Positions 8,791 to 17,629 of a DNA stretch of 64,000 nt are shown here, in pieces. Made by a program: the position numbers and the translations under genes. The stretch is taken from positions 173,530-237,529 of the forward strand of contig NZ_LMRG01000031.1 of the NCBI RefSeq assembly GCF_001425605.1, given 5' to 3'. This stretch comes from Rhizobium sp. Leaf453 (GTDB lineage Bacteria > Pseudomonadota > Alphaproteobacteria > Rhizobiales > Rhizobiaceae). Numbering within the stretch: the stretch's first letter is position 1; every line of letters starts with the position of its first letter. Under the pieces are notes generated by a model, which did no database searches, was not told the DNA's origin, and saw only the letters and a program-made list of their open reading frames with translations.

Positions 8791-9567
8791 TCAGTAGTCT
8801 GCGGATTGGGAGAAGGTGCGGGCAAGCTCCGCCTGCCCCGCGGTCAGGCCGCAATCGACCGGCAGGCAGACGCCGGTGATCGCGCCGGCGAGCGGGCTGG
8901 CGAGAAAGCCGACGGCATTGGCCACATCCTCCGGATTGGCGATCCGCTGCAGAGGATACCAGCGGCGGGCATCCTCGAACACGTTTGGATTGGCAGCAGC
9001 GCGGTCTTCCCAGGCCTGGGTGCGCACGGTCCCGGGCGATACGGCGTTGGACCGGATGCCATACTTCCCGTATTCGACGGCAATCAGCTTGGTCAGGTGC
9101 AGGAGACCCGCCTTGGCGGCGCTATAGGCAGGATGGCCGAAGACATTGGTGCCGTTGACCGAGGCGATATTGACCACCGAACCCTTGCTCGCCTTCAGCG
9201 CATCCTCGACGGCGCGGAAGCAGAGGAAGGCCGCCTCCAGATTCAGGATGCTGTCCATGCGCCAGATTTCCTGAGTGGTTTCCTGCAGGCTGACGGCACG
9301 CGCCGCCCCGGCATTGTTGACCAGCGTATGCACGGTCCCGAGTTTCGCCGCCCGGCTCGCCATGTCGGCAACCCCGTCAGCATTGGTAATGTCGCAGGCG
9401 AAGGCAATGAACTTGCCGGCATTGCCAAGGCTCGACGCCGCGCGTTCGGCGGCAGCGCCGTCCAGGTCCGGCATCAGCACAAAATCATGGTCATCCCCCA
9501 GACGACGGGAAATGGCGCGGCCGATCTCGCCTGCGGCCCCCGTGACGATGGCGACGGATGATGTCAT
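8791..9567 (-). CDS. SDR family oxidoreductase
   Basis: A 258-residue classical short-chain dehydrogenase: glycine motif TGAAGEIGR (residues 9-17), acidic residue after the second strand (MPDLDG) favouring NAD, NNAG near 88, catalytic Ser in VNIASVNG, YSAAK at about 149-153 and the C-terminal LPVDCGLTAG. Members with this ending oxidise sugars or sugar acids, but the substrate is not determinable. It follows the RpiR regulator by 28 bp and precedes the hexosaminidase by 10 bp, so it is part of the amino-sugar operon. Confidence 0.88.
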   Translation of the reverse strand: MTSSVAIVTGAAGEIGRAISRRLGDDHDFVLMPDLDGAAAERAASSLGNAGKFIAFACDITNADGVADMASRAAKLGTVHTLVNNAGAARAVSLQETTQEIWRMDSILNLEAAFLCFRAVEDALKASKGSVVNIASVNGTNVFGHPAYSAAKAGLLHLTKLIAVEYGKYGIRSNAVSPGTVRTQAWEDRAAANPNVFEDARRWYPLQRIANPEDVANAVGFLASPLAGAITGVCLPVDCGLTAGQAELARTFSQSADY

Positions 9568-9595
9568 GCCGGTTCCTTTCTGGACATGCTGTGCG

Positions 9596-10459
9596 TCAAT
9601 CCCCGAGAAGCTGGCGATCGTCGCCGTCGCGGTGGGCGACGAGTTGCTGCTTGATGCGCCTGAGCGTCACCGTCGCCTGCGGCTGGATGTGATAGGCAAC
9701 GAGGCTGGCGATGATATCGACCAGCGCGATATAGGCGATGCGGGTCGAAGTCGGGCGGTAGATGTTCGTGCCCTCCTGCAGATCGACCGGCACGATGATG
9801 TCGGCGGCGCGCGCAACGGGGCTGCCGCTCTGCGTCAGCGCAATCGTCGTCACCTTCTGGTCGCGCGCCAGCGTAAAGGAACGCACCAACTCGGCATTTC
9901 GGCCGGAAAATGAGGAGCCGATCACAACGTCGCCCGGCCGCACGGCAGCAGCCATCATCAGCTGCATGCTGTGATCGGAACTGGCGGTGACGCGCAGCCC
10001 GAGGCGAAACAGGCGGTTCTGCAGCTCGCTGGCGATCATCGAGGAATTGCCGCCGGAGCCGAAGGCATAGATCATGTCGGCACGCGCCAGCTTTTCCGTC
10101 GCCTGTTCGATGGCCGCGAGATCGAGATTCTTGTGCAGGATGAACAGTGCGTTCTGCGCTTTGGAGACAATGTCCTGCGCCACATCCCCCGGCTCCCGGC
10201 TTTTCGGCTCGGGCTTCAGGTAGCGCATGCCGACATAGGCTGTGCGCGCCAGTTGCACCTTGAAATCGGAGAAACTGTCACAACCCAGCCGCCGACAGAA
10301 GCGCGTCACGGTCGGCGGCGACACATCCGCCTTGCCGGCAAGCTCGATGATCGAGGCATTCACGGCAAATTCGAAATCGGTGAGGAGAATATCGGCGATC
10401 CGGGTTTCGGCCTGTGAAAGTTTACCCTTCTCCTCCTGGAGCGTTGTGAAAATATCCAT
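9596..10459 (-). CDS. MurR/RpiR family transcriptional regulator
   Basis: A 287-residue regulator with an N-terminal RpiR helix-turn-helix (about residues 1-75; IIELAGKADVSPPTVTRFCRRLGCDSFSDFK) and a C-terminal SIS domain (about 120-260; AFGSGGNSSMIA, GDVVIGSSFSGRNAE) that binds phosphorylated sugars. Such regulators control amino-sugar genes (MurR, GlcNAc regulators), which fits the GH20 gene in the same operon. The likely operators are the TGAAA/TTTCA palindromes at 11060-11073 and 19778-19794. An odd point is the location inside rather than beside the operon, implying autoregulation through the ridA-side promoter. Confidence 0.88.
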   Translation of the reverse strand: MDIFTTLQEEKGKLSQAETRIADILLTDFEFAVNASIIELAGKADVSPPTVTRFCRRLGCDSFSDFKVQLARTAYVGMRYLKPEPKSREPGDVAQDIVSKAQNALFILHKNLDLAAIEQATEKLARADMIYAFGSGGNSSMIASELQNRLFRLGLRVTASSDHSMQLMMAAAVRPGDVVIGSSFSGRNAELVRSFTLARDQKVTTIALTQSGSPVARAADIIVPVDLQEGTNIYRPTSTRIAYIALVDIIASLVAYHIQPQATVTLRRIKQQLVAHRDGDDRQLLGD

Positions 10460-10486
10460 CAGAAAACACCTTCAATGACATCGCGC

Positions 10487-10507
10487 GGCGGCCTTTCGAC
10501 GGCCGCC
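10487..10507. terminator. Hairpin after ridA-like gene
   Basis: GGCGGCC (10487-10493) pairs perfectly with GGCCGCC (10501-10507). It lies in the 126-bp gap between the RidA stop and the RpiR start. No T-tract follows on the minus strand, so it may act as a partial terminator or mRNA-processing site. Confidence 0.35.
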
Positions 10508-10585
10508 CGAAACCGCTGCAATGCTGCGATCCGGCACACGATTCTCATCTCGATGTCCATCCCCGCTTCCGATGTCGCTTGTTCG

Positions 10586-10975
10586 TCAGGCCGTCTTTTC
10601 CTTGTAGGCGATGCAGTCGATCTCGACCTTGCAATCCACCATCATTGACGCCTGCACGCAGGCGCGCGCCGGCGGATGATCGCCGAAATAGTCCTGATAG
10701 ATCTTGTTGAATGTCCAGAAATCGCGGGGATCATCGAGCCAGACACCGACGCGGACGATATGTTCAACGCCGTAATCGGCTTCCTTCAGGATGACGAGCA
10801 AGTTTTCGATCGTCTTGTGCGTCTGCGGGATGATGCCGCCCTCGATGATTTCGCCATTTTCCATGGCGACCTGCCCGGAAACATGGAGCCAGCCATTGGC
10901 TTCCACTGCACGCGCGAATGGCAATGGTTTGCCGCCCGCACCCACTTGTCCGGTCCCATAGCGCTTGATTGACAT
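10586..10975 (-). CDS. RidA family protein (YjgF/YER057c/UK114)
   Basis: A 129-residue RidA-family protein with SGQVAMENGEIIEGGIIPQTHKTIENLLVILKEA and the ending CVQASMMVDCKVEIDCIAYK, where the conserved arginine environment (ARACVQ) binds a carboxylate. RidA proteins deaminate 2-aminoacrylate and related enamines released by PLP-dependent serine/threonine dehydratases. That fits the DSD1-type PLP enzyme in the divergent operon. The start at 10975 (MSIKRYG) is chosen because it is the family start; the longer upstream frame overlaps the divergent promoter region. Confidence 0.85.
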   Translation of the reverse strand: MSIKRYGTGQVGAGGKPLPFARAVEANGWLHVSGQVAMENGEIIEGGIIPQTHKTIENLLVILKEADYGVEHIVRVGVWLDDPRDFWTFNKIYQDYFGDHPPARACVQASMMVDCKVEIDCIAYKEKTA

Positions 10976-11052
10976 TGCCTGCCTCGTGCAAATTATTTTC
11001 TTAATCCGTTGACAAATGACCATAGAAAGCGGAATTTGACCAGCGAAAAACA

Positions 11053-11073
11053 CGATTTATGAAAAGAATTTCA
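11053..11073. promoter_or_regulatory. Candidate RpiR operator, copy 1
   Basis: CGATTTATGAAA starts a site whose core TGAAAAGAATTTCA (11060-11073) is a palindrome with 5-bp arms. The same twelve-base word and a similar palindrome occur at 19772-19794 before the ABC transporter operon. It lies between the divergent ridA-like gene and the NTF2-like gene, 15 bp upstream of the latter's start, so it could control both directions. The assignment to the RpiR protein is inference from location and from the form of known RpiR sites. Confidence 0.6.
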
Positions 11074-11088
11074 ATATAGGGAGCAAGC

Positions 11089-11580
11089 GTGCGCGATCCT
11101 TTCCGCAATCCGTTTTCCATTTCCGACACCGCGCGTCATTCCATTTGGCAGATGCTGGTCGAGCGCGATATCGACGCTTTCCTGGCTGCCGACTGGTCGA
11201 AAGTCGCCGATGATTTCGTCGAGAGCGGCTTTATCGGCATCGATGGAAAGCGCTCGGTGAGCCCCGATAAATGGCGCCTCGCCTTCCCGTCGCTGACTGC
11301 CTATCGCGATGAGTGGCTGCGCCAGGCGCAGGATTTTGCCGGACAATCCTTCGCCGAGGACACCCGCAACGCCATCTTCAACACCACAACGCTCGAGGAT
11401 ATCGAGATCGAAGGCGACATGGCGCTGGCCCGCAAGAAATTTGACGGCACCTTGAAGAAGTCGGATGGCACGGTCGATGTGCTGAAATGGCAGACACTCT
11501 ATTATTGCCGGCTGCATGAAGGACGCTGGAAGATCTCCGGCTTCACGGGCTATCTGCCCAATCCGATGGATGACGCCTGA
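11089..11580 (+). CDS. NTF2/SnoaL-like hypothetical protein
   Basis: A 163-residue protein starting at GTG with GGGAG seven bases upstream. The pattern of an N-terminal helix pair (IWQMLVERDIDAFLAADWSKVADDFV), a charged middle part and a C-terminal strand WQTLYYCRLHEGRWKISGFTGYLP fits the NTF2-like cone fold, which includes SnoaL-like enzymes and ligand-binding proteins. No catalytic residues are assignable. It leads the rightward operon with the second M81 peptidase and the DSD1-like lyase. Its function in the pathway is unknown. Confidence 0.6.
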   Translation: MRDPFRNPFSISDTARHSIWQMLVERDIDAFLAADWSKVADDFVESGFIGIDGKRSVSPDKWRLAFPSLTAYRDEWLRQAQDFAGQSFAEDTRNAIFNTTTLEDIEIEGDMALARKKFDGTLKKSDGTVDVLKWQTLYYCRLHEGRWKISGFTGYLPNPMDDA

Positions 11581-11604
11581 GCGGGCAAGCACGAGGCAAA
11601 GGCA

Positions 11605-13080
11605 TTGCGCATTTTCACCGCCGTCCTGGCGACCGAGACCAACACCTTCTCACCGATCTGCGTCGATCGCCGCGCCTTCGAGGCCTCGCTTTATGCGCCA
11701 CCCGGCGAACATCCGGAAACCCCGACACTCTGCTCGGCGCCGATCACCGTCGGCCGCCGGCTGGCCCAGGAAAAGGGTTTCGAACTGATCGAGGGCACAG
11801 CCGCCTGGGCAGACCCCGCCGGCCTCGTCAATCGCCTGACCTATGAAGGCCTTCGCGACGAAATCCTCGACCAGTTGCGCGCCGCCCTGCCGGTCGATGC
11901 CGTCGTGCTCGGCCTGCACGGCGCCATGGTCGCCGATGGCTATGAGGATACGGAAGGCGATTTCCTGACCCGCGTGCGAGAGATCGTCGGCCCGGATATC
12001 CTCGTATGCGCCGAGCTCGACCCCCACAGCCACCTCACCGCCAAGCGCCTCGCCGCCGCTAATTTCTTCGTCTACTTCAAGGAGTTTCCGCACACCGATT
12101 TCGTCGATCGCGCCGAGGACCTGTGGCGGATCGCACTCGACACGCTGGCGGGCCGCGTGAAACCGGTCATGTCCGTCTTCGACTGCCGGATGATCGATGT
12201 CTATCCGACGTCGCGCGACCCGATGCGCTCCTTCGTCGACCGGATCGTCCGGATCGAAGCGGAAGACCCGGACGTGTTGTCGATTTCAGTCGTGCATGGC
12301 TTCATGGCCGGCGACGTGCCCGAAATGGGCACCAAGATGGTCGTTCTGACCGATGGCAAATCGGAGAAGGGCGCCGCTCTCGCCCGCGAACTGGGCCTCG
12401 ATCTCTTTTCCAAGCGCGGCACGTTCATCATGCCGCAGATCGACGAGCGGGAAGCCGTTGCGCGTGCCATGGCCGCGACAAGCGGTCCGGTGGTGATTGC
12501 CGATGTCTGGGACAATCCTGGCGGCGGCACCGCCGGCGATGCCACGGTTCTTCTGGCGGAACTCCTGATCTGCGGTGCGACCGACACGGCTGTTGGTACA
12601 ATCTGGGATCCGATGGCGGTGCAGATCTGCATGGCGGCGGGTGAAGGCGCCGAAATCCAGTTGCGGTTTGGCGCGAAATCCGCGCCCGGTACCGGCACTC
12701 CGATCGACGGCATCGTCAAGGTGATCCGGCTGGTGCGCAACGCCGAGATGCGCTTTGGCGAAAGCTATGCACCCTTTGGTGATTCTGCCCATATCCGGCT
12801 CGACGGGATCGACATTATTCTCAATTCGACCCGCGCGCAGAGTTTCGACCCCAGTCTGTTCTCGGTCATGGGGATCGATCCGACGCAGAAGAAGATCCTG
12901 GTGATCAAATCGACCAACCATTTCTATGCGTCCTTCGCGAAGATCGCCGCCGAAATCCTTTACTGTTCGGCCGGCACGCCCTATCCCAACAACCCGGCCC
13001 GCACGGCCTATCGCCGCGCACCGCGCGATATCTGGCCGATGGTGGACAATCCCCATGGGATGGAACAGGGAGCAGCCTGA
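11605..13080 (+). CDS. M81 family metallopeptidase (MlrC-like), second copy
   Basis: A 491-residue M81/MlrC-family protein. It begins MRIFTAVLATETNTFSPICVD, the canonical family N-terminus, so the TTG at 11605 is taken as start; GAGGCAAAGG just upstream serves as ribosome site. Other hallmarks are LGLHGAMVADGYEDTEGD, ELDPHSHLT, DVWDNPGGGTAGDAT and AAGEGAEIQLRFG. It differs from the first M81 protein of the locus (5404-6849), which reads DLHGNVS where this one reads DPHSHLT. The two are therefore diverged paralogues rather than a recent duplication. It ends one base before the DSD1-like ATG. Confidence 0.87.
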   Translation: MRIFTAVLATETNTFSPICVDRRAFEASLYAPPGEHPETPTLCSAPITVGRRLAQEKGFELIEGTAAWADPAGLVNRLTYEGLRDEILDQLRAALPVDAVVLGLHGAMVADGYEDTEGDFLTRVREIVGPDILVCAELDPHSHLTAKRLAAANFFVYFKEFPHTDFVDRAEDLWRIALDTLAGRVKPVMSVFDCRMIDVYPTSRDPMRSFVDRIVRIEAEDPDVLSISVVHGFMAGDVPEMGTKMVVLTDGKSEKGAALARELGLDLFSKRGTFIMPQIDEREAVARAMAATSGPVVIADVWDNPGGGTAGDATVLLAELLICGATDTAVGTIWDPMAVQICMAAGEGAEIQLRFGAKSAPGTGTPIDGIVKVIRLVRNAEMRFGESYAPFGDSAHIRLDGIDIILNSTRAQSFDPSLFSVMGIDPTQKKILVIKSTNHFYASFAKIAAEILYCSAGTPYPNNPARTAYRRAPRDIWPMVDNPHGMEQGAA

Positions 13081-13081
13081 C

Positions 13082-14182
13082 ATGACCCACAGCGAAGACG
13101 TCATGATGCCGAAGCCGGGCGATACCCTGTCCGCGGTTTCGACCCCGCGTCCGGTCATCGACGAAGACCGCATGGCCCGCAACATTGCCCGCGTCCAGAC
13201 CTATATGGACAGCCACGGCCTCTCCTTCCGACCGCATATCAAGACCCACAAGATTCCGGCATTGGCTGAGGCGCAGGTCGCCGCCGGTGCCAAAGGTATC
13301 AACTGCCAGAAGATTACCGAGGCCGAGGTCTTCGCCGATGCGGGTTTCGAGGATATTCTCATCACCTTCAACATTCTGGGCAACGACAAGCACGCGCGCC
13401 TTTCCGCTCTCAATGATCGCATTTCAAGCCTCAAAGTCGTCGCCGACAGCACGGTGACCGTTGATGGCCTGTCAGCCTGGTTTGCCGACCGCAAACCGCT
13501 GACGGTCATGGTCGAATGCGACACGGGCGGCGGCCGCTGTGGGGTTCAGTCTTCGCAGGACGCCGTTGCGCTTGCCCGCCGCATCAACGAGGCTCCCGGC
13601 CTCGTGTTCGGCGGCCTGATGACATTCCCGAAGGCCGGCGCCGCCGAGGCCGTCGAAACCTTCTTCGCCGCCGCCGTCTCGCAGCTTTCCGCCGAAGGCA
13701 TCGCCTGCCCTGTGGTCAGCAATGGCGGCACGCCGAGCCTGTTCGAGGCGCACCTTGTCCCGTCGGCGACGGAGCACCGCGCCGGCACTTATATCTACAA
13801 TGACCGCTCGTTGATCCGCGCCGAACACTGCACAGAAGACGATTGCGCCATGCAGGTGCTGGTCACCGTGGTCTCACGCCCGAACGAGGACCGCGCTGTC
13901 ATCGACGCCGGCTCCAAGACGCTGACCTCGGACCTGCTGGGCTTTTCCGATCATGGCCTCGTCGTCGGCTACCCCGACGCTGTCATCACCGGCCTGTCCG
14001 AAGAGCATGGCGTGATTGACCTCAGTCGCTGCACGGGTCCGCGTCCGGCCATCGGCGATCGCTTGCTGATCATCCCCAACCACACCTGCGTGATCTCCAA
14101 TCTGTTCGACGACATGGTCTTTCACCGCGACGGCGTCGTCACCCGGATCGAGAAGGTCGCCGCACGCGGCCTCGTCTGGTGA
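13082..14182 (+). CDS. DSD1/D-threonine aldolase family PLP enzyme
   Basis: A 366-residue fold-type III PLP enzyme of the D-serine dehydratase/D-threonine aldolase family. The alanine racemase-like N-terminal domain carries the PLP lysine in HIKTHK (K54). The C-terminal domain holds NHTC, with H334 and C336 in the place of the His-x-Cys zinc pair of eukaryotic-type D-serine dehydratase. Such enzymes split beta-hydroxy D-amino acids; a dehydratase would release 2-aminoacrylate, the substrate of the RidA protein encoded nearby. D-threonine or 3-hydroxyaspartate activity remains possible. The ATG follows the M81 stop at once, so the two are cotranslated. Confidence 0.85.
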   Translation: MTHSEDVMMPKPGDTLSAVSTPRPVIDEDRMARNIARVQTYMDSHGLSFRPHIKTHKIPALAEAQVAAGAKGINCQKITEAEVFADAGFEDILITFNILGNDKHARLSALNDRISSLKVVADSTVTVDGLSAWFADRKPLTVMVECDTGGGRCGVQSSQDAVALARRINEAPGLVFGGLMTFPKAGAAEAVETFFAAAVSQLSAEGIACPVVSNGGTPSLFEAHLVPSATEHRAGTYIYNDRSLIRAEHCTEDDCAMQVLVTVVSRPNEDRAVIDAGSKTLTSDLLGFSDHGLVVGYPDAVITGLSEEHGVIDLSRCTGPRPAIGDRLLIIPNHTCVISNLFDDMVFHRDGVVTRIEKVAARGLVW

Positions 14183-14226
14183 GCGCGCTTCGAGCGTCGG
14201 CACCCCTACCCGCATTCCCTGAACGC

Positions 14227-14260
14227 AAAACAACCGCGCCTTTCCGGACGCGGTTGTTTT
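14227..14260. terminator. Bidirectional rho-independent terminator
   Basis: AAAACAACCGCG (14227-14238) pairs perfectly with CGCGGTTGTTTT (14249-14260). With A/T runs on both ends it can stop transcripts of the DSD1-like operon and of the converging ABC transporter operon. Confidence 0.85.
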
Positions 14261-14280
14261 CGTTTTCAGTCAGCTGAATT

Positions 14281-15414
14281 TCAACCCTTGCCAGCAGTCA
14301 GCAGGGCCATATCGACATCCGTCAGCTCGACCCGGCGTTCCAGCGCGTTTCCGGATGCGTCGAACAGATGGCAATCCGCAGCCGCGATCCCAACCGGAAC
14401 CTTCTCATCGACCCGGATCGCGGCGCTGCCCGGCAGCATGGCGCAGAAGTTCTCACCCTGACAATCCAGAGATGCATAGGCAACCGTCTGGGCGCCCAGA
14501 CGCTCGATGACCGTCGGGACCACACTCATGGACAGATCGGACGTGCCGATCTGAATATGTTCTGGCCGGATGCCAAGCGTCAGCGGCTGCCCGACGAGAT
14601 CCGCACGGCCAGTGACGGGAACGACCGTCGTCTGCCCCTTGTATTCGACCTCGACGCCGGCATCGCTGACCGACTTGCAGGTGACCGGCAGCATGTTCAT
14701 CCGCGGATTGCCGATGAAGCCGGCAACGAACGTGTTGGCGGGCTTGTGGTAAAGCTCGAGCGGCGCTCCGGTCTGGGAAATCTCGCCCGCATTGAGCACC
14801 ACGATCCGGTCCGCCATCGTCATCGCCTCGACTTGGTCGTGTGTGACGTAGATCATCGTAGCTTTCAATTGCTTGTGGAGTTTCGCCAGTTCGATACGCA
14901 TGTCGGCACGGAGCGCCGCATCGAGGTTGGAAAGAGGCTCGTCGAACAGGAAGATTTTCGGTTCGCGCACGATGGCGCGGCCAATCGCGACGCGCTGGCG
15001 CTGGCCGCCGGAGAGCATGCCCGGCTTCTGCTGCAGGCGCTGTTCGAGATGAAGAATCCGCGCGGCGTTCTCGACCTTGGCCTTCAACTTGTCCTCGGCC
15101 ATCTTTTCGACGCGCAACGGGAAGGCAATGTTCTCGAATACCGACATGTGCGGATAGAGCGCATAGGACTGGAACACCATGGCAATGCCGCGCTTGACCG
15201 GCGGCAGGTCATTGACGCGCTTGGCGTCGATCGTGATGTCACCGGCGCTGGTCTCATCAAGACCGGCGATCATCCTGAGCAATGTCGACTTGCCGCAACC
15301 GGACGGCCCGACAAAGACGACGAACTCGCCGTCGCGAACCTCGAGGTCGATGCCTTTCAGCACCTCGAACGTCCCGTAGAATTTCTGAACCCTGTTGAGA
15401 TTAAGCTGTCCCAA
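14281..15414 (-). CDS. ABC transporter ATP-binding protein (MalK/UgpC type)
   Basis: A 377-residue ATPase of carbohydrate ABC importers of the CUT1 class. Walker A is GPSGCGKST, the signature LSGGQRQRVAIGRA, Walker B FLFDEPLSNLD, H-loop THD, followed by a C-terminal OB-type regulatory domain. The TTG at 15414 is preferred as start: GGAG lies eight bases upstream and the protein then begins MGQLNLNRVQKFYG, the family start; the upstream frame runs into the intergenic hairpin. It is the last gene of the operon oxidoreductase-permease-permease-binding protein-ATPase. Confidence 0.92.
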   Translation of the reverse strand: MGQLNLNRVQKFYGTFEVLKGIDLEVRDGEFVVFVGPSGCGKSTLLRMIAGLDETSAGDITIDAKRVNDLPPVKRGIAMVFQSYALYPHMSVFENIAFPLRVEKMAEDKLKAKVENAARILHLEQRLQQKPGMLSGGQRQRVAIGRAIVREPKIFLFDEPLSNLDAALRADMRIELAKLHKQLKATMIYVTHDQVEAMTMADRIVVLNAGEISQTGAPLELYHKPANTFVAGFIGNPRMNMLPVTCKSVSDAGVEVEYKGQTTVVPVTGRADLVGQPLTLGIRPEHIQIGTSDLSMSVVPTVIERLGAQTVAYASLDCQGENFCAMLPGSAAIRVDEKVPVGIAAADCHLFDASGNALERRVELTDVDMALLTAGKG

Positions 15415-15467
15415 GAATCTGTCTCCGGCCGCTGGCAACAAGCGGCCCGTTCGTAGCAGAGCGGTGG

Positions 15468-15495
15468 GGACCGCGAACCCGAAGGCTCGCGGTCC
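15468..15495 (-). promoter_or_regulatory. Intra-operon hairpin after binding-protein gene
   Basis: Read on the minus strand, GGACCGCGA pairs with TCGCGGTCC and the stem is closed by a TTCG tetraloop. It stands between the substrate-binding protein stop and the ATPase start. Such hairpins commonly protect the upstream mRNA from 3' decay and raise binding-protein levels over the other subunits. Confidence 0.6.
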
Positions 15496-15506
15496 GATGG
15501 TCATTC

Positions 15507-16736
15507 TTACTTGTACTGGTCGAGTTCGCCAGCTGCCTTCTTCAGGGCATCGGCCGGCTCGGCCTTGCCGGTGACGACCGACTGGACCAGTTCGATCATG
15601 ACGTTCTGGAAGCCCTTGTAGTCCGTGAACAGGGGCTCGGGACCACCATAGGCGATGCCGTCGATGAACGGCTTCCAGAAGGGCTCCTTGGCGACGAATT
15701 CGTCAACGACCGCACCCGGGCGCAGAGGTGTCAGGCCGGCGCCTCCCTGCAATTCGTATTCGTGCTGGATGTCTGTCGAGGTGATGTACTTGGCGAATTC
15801 GATCGCCTTGTCCTCAACGCCGGTGCCCTTGAACACGGCCAGGCTGTCGGTGATCAGCAGCGTGCCTTCACCCTTGGCGGCGGGGCCGAGGGGCAGCGGA
15901 GCGACGCCCCAGTTGATCTTGGTGTCCTTCAGGCGATAGGCAGCACCCGAACCGGCCTGGATCATGCCGACCTTGCCATCGAGGAAGATGGCGCGGATTT
16001 CGTTCTGCTCGTAGGCGGTCGCGCCATCGACGGAGTAAGGCGTGATGTCCTTGTAGGCCTGCAGCGCTGCCAGCACTTCCGGGCTGTCGATGACGATCTT
16101 GTCGCCGTCGATGACCTTACCGTTGTTGGTGTAAACCCAATGCATGAACTGGTGCATGGTGTTGTCGAAGGTCTTGGCCGGCAGGCCGTAACCGGCGGTA
16201 CCGGTCTTTTCCTTGATCTGCTTGGCGAAGGCGATTTCTTCCGCCCAGGTCTTCGGCGGGGTTTCCGGGTCGAGGCCGGCGGCCTTGAACAGGTCCTTGT
16301 TCCAATAAAGGGCCTTGGTCGAGAAGGCGACCGGAACACCCCACTGGTTTTCGTCGAAGGTGACGGTATCGACGATGTTCGGATAATAGCTCTTCTTCTC
16401 TTCGTCGGTCATCGGAACCGGGACGATCAGTTCGTTCTGCGCGAATTCCTTCAGCGTGCGCGAACCGACATAGGCCATGCCGAACGGCGTGCCGGCGGCG
16501 GCGAGCGTGGTTGCCTTGTCCTGGCACTGCTCCCAGCCAACGACTTCCGTGGCGATCTTCCAGCCAGCGTTCTTGCCTTCCCATTCCTTGATGTATTTCT
16601 CGTGGATCGGGTCGATCTTGTCGCCGCAGTAGATCCAGCTGATTTCCTGGTCGGCAGCCTGCGCGGTCATCGCGCCGAGTGCGGTAGAGCCGAGCAAGGC
16701 GAGGGCAAACAGCCCGGTCTTGAGATGGTGTGTCAC
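15507..16736 (-). CDS. ABC sugar transporter substrate-binding protein
   Basis: A 409-residue periplasmic binding protein of the family 1 (CUT1) type. A signal peptide (HHLKTGLFALALLGSTAL, cleavage near AQAADQE) precedes a two-lobed domain with the typical WNKDLFKAAGLDPETPPKTWAE segment. The GTG at 16736 is chosen because GGGAG lies about seven bases upstream and the signal peptide starts directly. The aromatic-rich region suits sugar binding, but the ligand is unknown. It is followed by a strong hairpin. Its operon may be controlled by the RpiR regulator through the site at 19772-19794. Confidence 0.9.
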   Translation of the reverse strand: MTHHLKTGLFALALLGSTALGAMTAQAADQEISWIYCGDKIDPIHEKYIKEWEGKNAGWKIATEVVGWEQCQDKATTLAAAGTPFGMAYVGSRTLKEFAQNELIVPVPMTDEEKKSYYPNIVDTVTFDENQWGVPVAFSTKALYWNKDLFKAAGLDPETPPKTWAEEIAFAKQIKEKTGTAGYGLPAKTFDNTMHQFMHWVYTNNGKVIDGDKIVIDSPEVLAALQAYKDITPYSVDGATAYEQNEIRAIFLDGKVGMIQAGSGAAYRLKDTKINWGVAPLPLGPAAKGEGTLLITDSLAVFKGTGVEDKAIEFAKYITSTDIQHEYELQGGAGLTPLRPGAVVDEFVAKEPFWKPFIDGIAYGGPEPLFTDYKGFQNVMIELVQSVVTGKAEPADALKKAAGELDQYK

Positions 16737-16768
16737 GTTTAAGCTCCCATTTTCTCTGGTGGTTAGTC

Positions 16769-17629
16769 TTATTGTTTCACCGCGCCGGCGGTCAGCCCGC
16801 TGACGAGATAGCGTTGAAGGAGAAAGATCACGATCATGGCCGGCGCGATGCCGACGAAGCTCGCCGCCATGAGCTCGTTCCAGATGACTTCCTGCCGTCC
16901 GAAATAGGCAAACAATCCAACCGGCAGCGGCGCGTATTCCGTCTTGGAATTGAAGGTCAGCGCGAAGATGAACTGCTGGGCATAGGAGCCGATGAAGGTG
17001 GTGATCGCGACCACCGTGATGCCCGGCATGGCAATGGGCAGGATGACGCGGCGCAAAGTGTAAAAATGGCTCGCGCCATCGACGAAGGCCGCCTCGTCCA
17101 GCTCCCGTGGAATGCGCATCATATAGGTGCGCAACAACCAGATCGCCGACGGGATGAGAAAGGCGACGCCCGGCACCATGATGGCGAAATAGGTGTTCAA
17201 CAGGCCGAGCGTCCGCATCAGGCGAAACAGCGGGATAAGCAGGACGGCGCCAGAGAACATGTTGACTGCAAGGAACGCCGCCAGCAGATGACCCGATCCC
17301 TTGAACTGGAACCGCGCGAAGGCATAGGCGGCCGGAACCACAAGCACCAGAACGACGGCGGTGACGATGGTGGAGATGAAGAAGGAGTTGAAGATGTAGC
17401 GGGCAAAGCCCGGCACGCTCACCCACATCGTCCGGTAGGCCTCGAACGAGCCGTTGACCGGGATGAATCGATAGGGAGAGGAAAACAGCTGGCTGAGCGG
17501 CTTCAGAGACACCAGGAACCCTTCGACGAAGGGCGCCAGGATGAAAGTGAGGAAGACCGCGATGCCCGCATAAATGCCGACGAGTTCGTACCAGCGGTAG
17601 CGATTGATCATGGCGGGTTGCGCGCTCAT
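16769..17629 (-). CDS. ABC sugar transporter permease (MalG type)
   Basis: A 286-residue inner-membrane permease with six hydrophobic segments and the ATPase-contact EAA loop in ELDEAAFVDGASHFYTLRRVILPIAMPG. The C-terminal LVSGLTAGAVKG-like ending (LVSGLTAGAVKQ) is typical of MalG-type subunits. Its ATG overlaps the stop of the other permease by four bases, so the pair is translationally coupled. The next gene downstream is the binding protein, an order found in several CUT1 operons. Confidence 0.9.
   Translation of the reverse strand: MSAQPAMINRYRWYELVGIYAGIAVFLTFILAPFVEGFLVSLKPLSQLFSSPYRFIPVNGSFEAYRTMWVSVPGFARYIFNSFFISTIVTAVVLVLVVPAAYAFARFQFKGSGHLLAAFLAVNMFSGAVLLIPLFRLMRTLGLLNTYFAIMVPGVAFLIPSAIWLLRTYMMRIPRELDEAAFVDGASHFYTLRRVILPIAMPGITVVAITTFIGSYAQQFIFALTFNSKTEYAPLPVGLFAYFGRQEVIWNELMAASFVGIAPAMIVIFLLQRYLVSGLTAGAVKQ

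Noticed and set aside
6996..8879. A 627-codon plus-strand frame
   Set aside because: Antisense to the GH20 gene, whose catalytic and structural motifs are unmistakable.
15415..15504. Longer start of the MalK-type gene at 15504
   Set aside because: The extra residues run through the intergenic hairpin and do not match the family; the TTG at 15414 has a good ribosome site.
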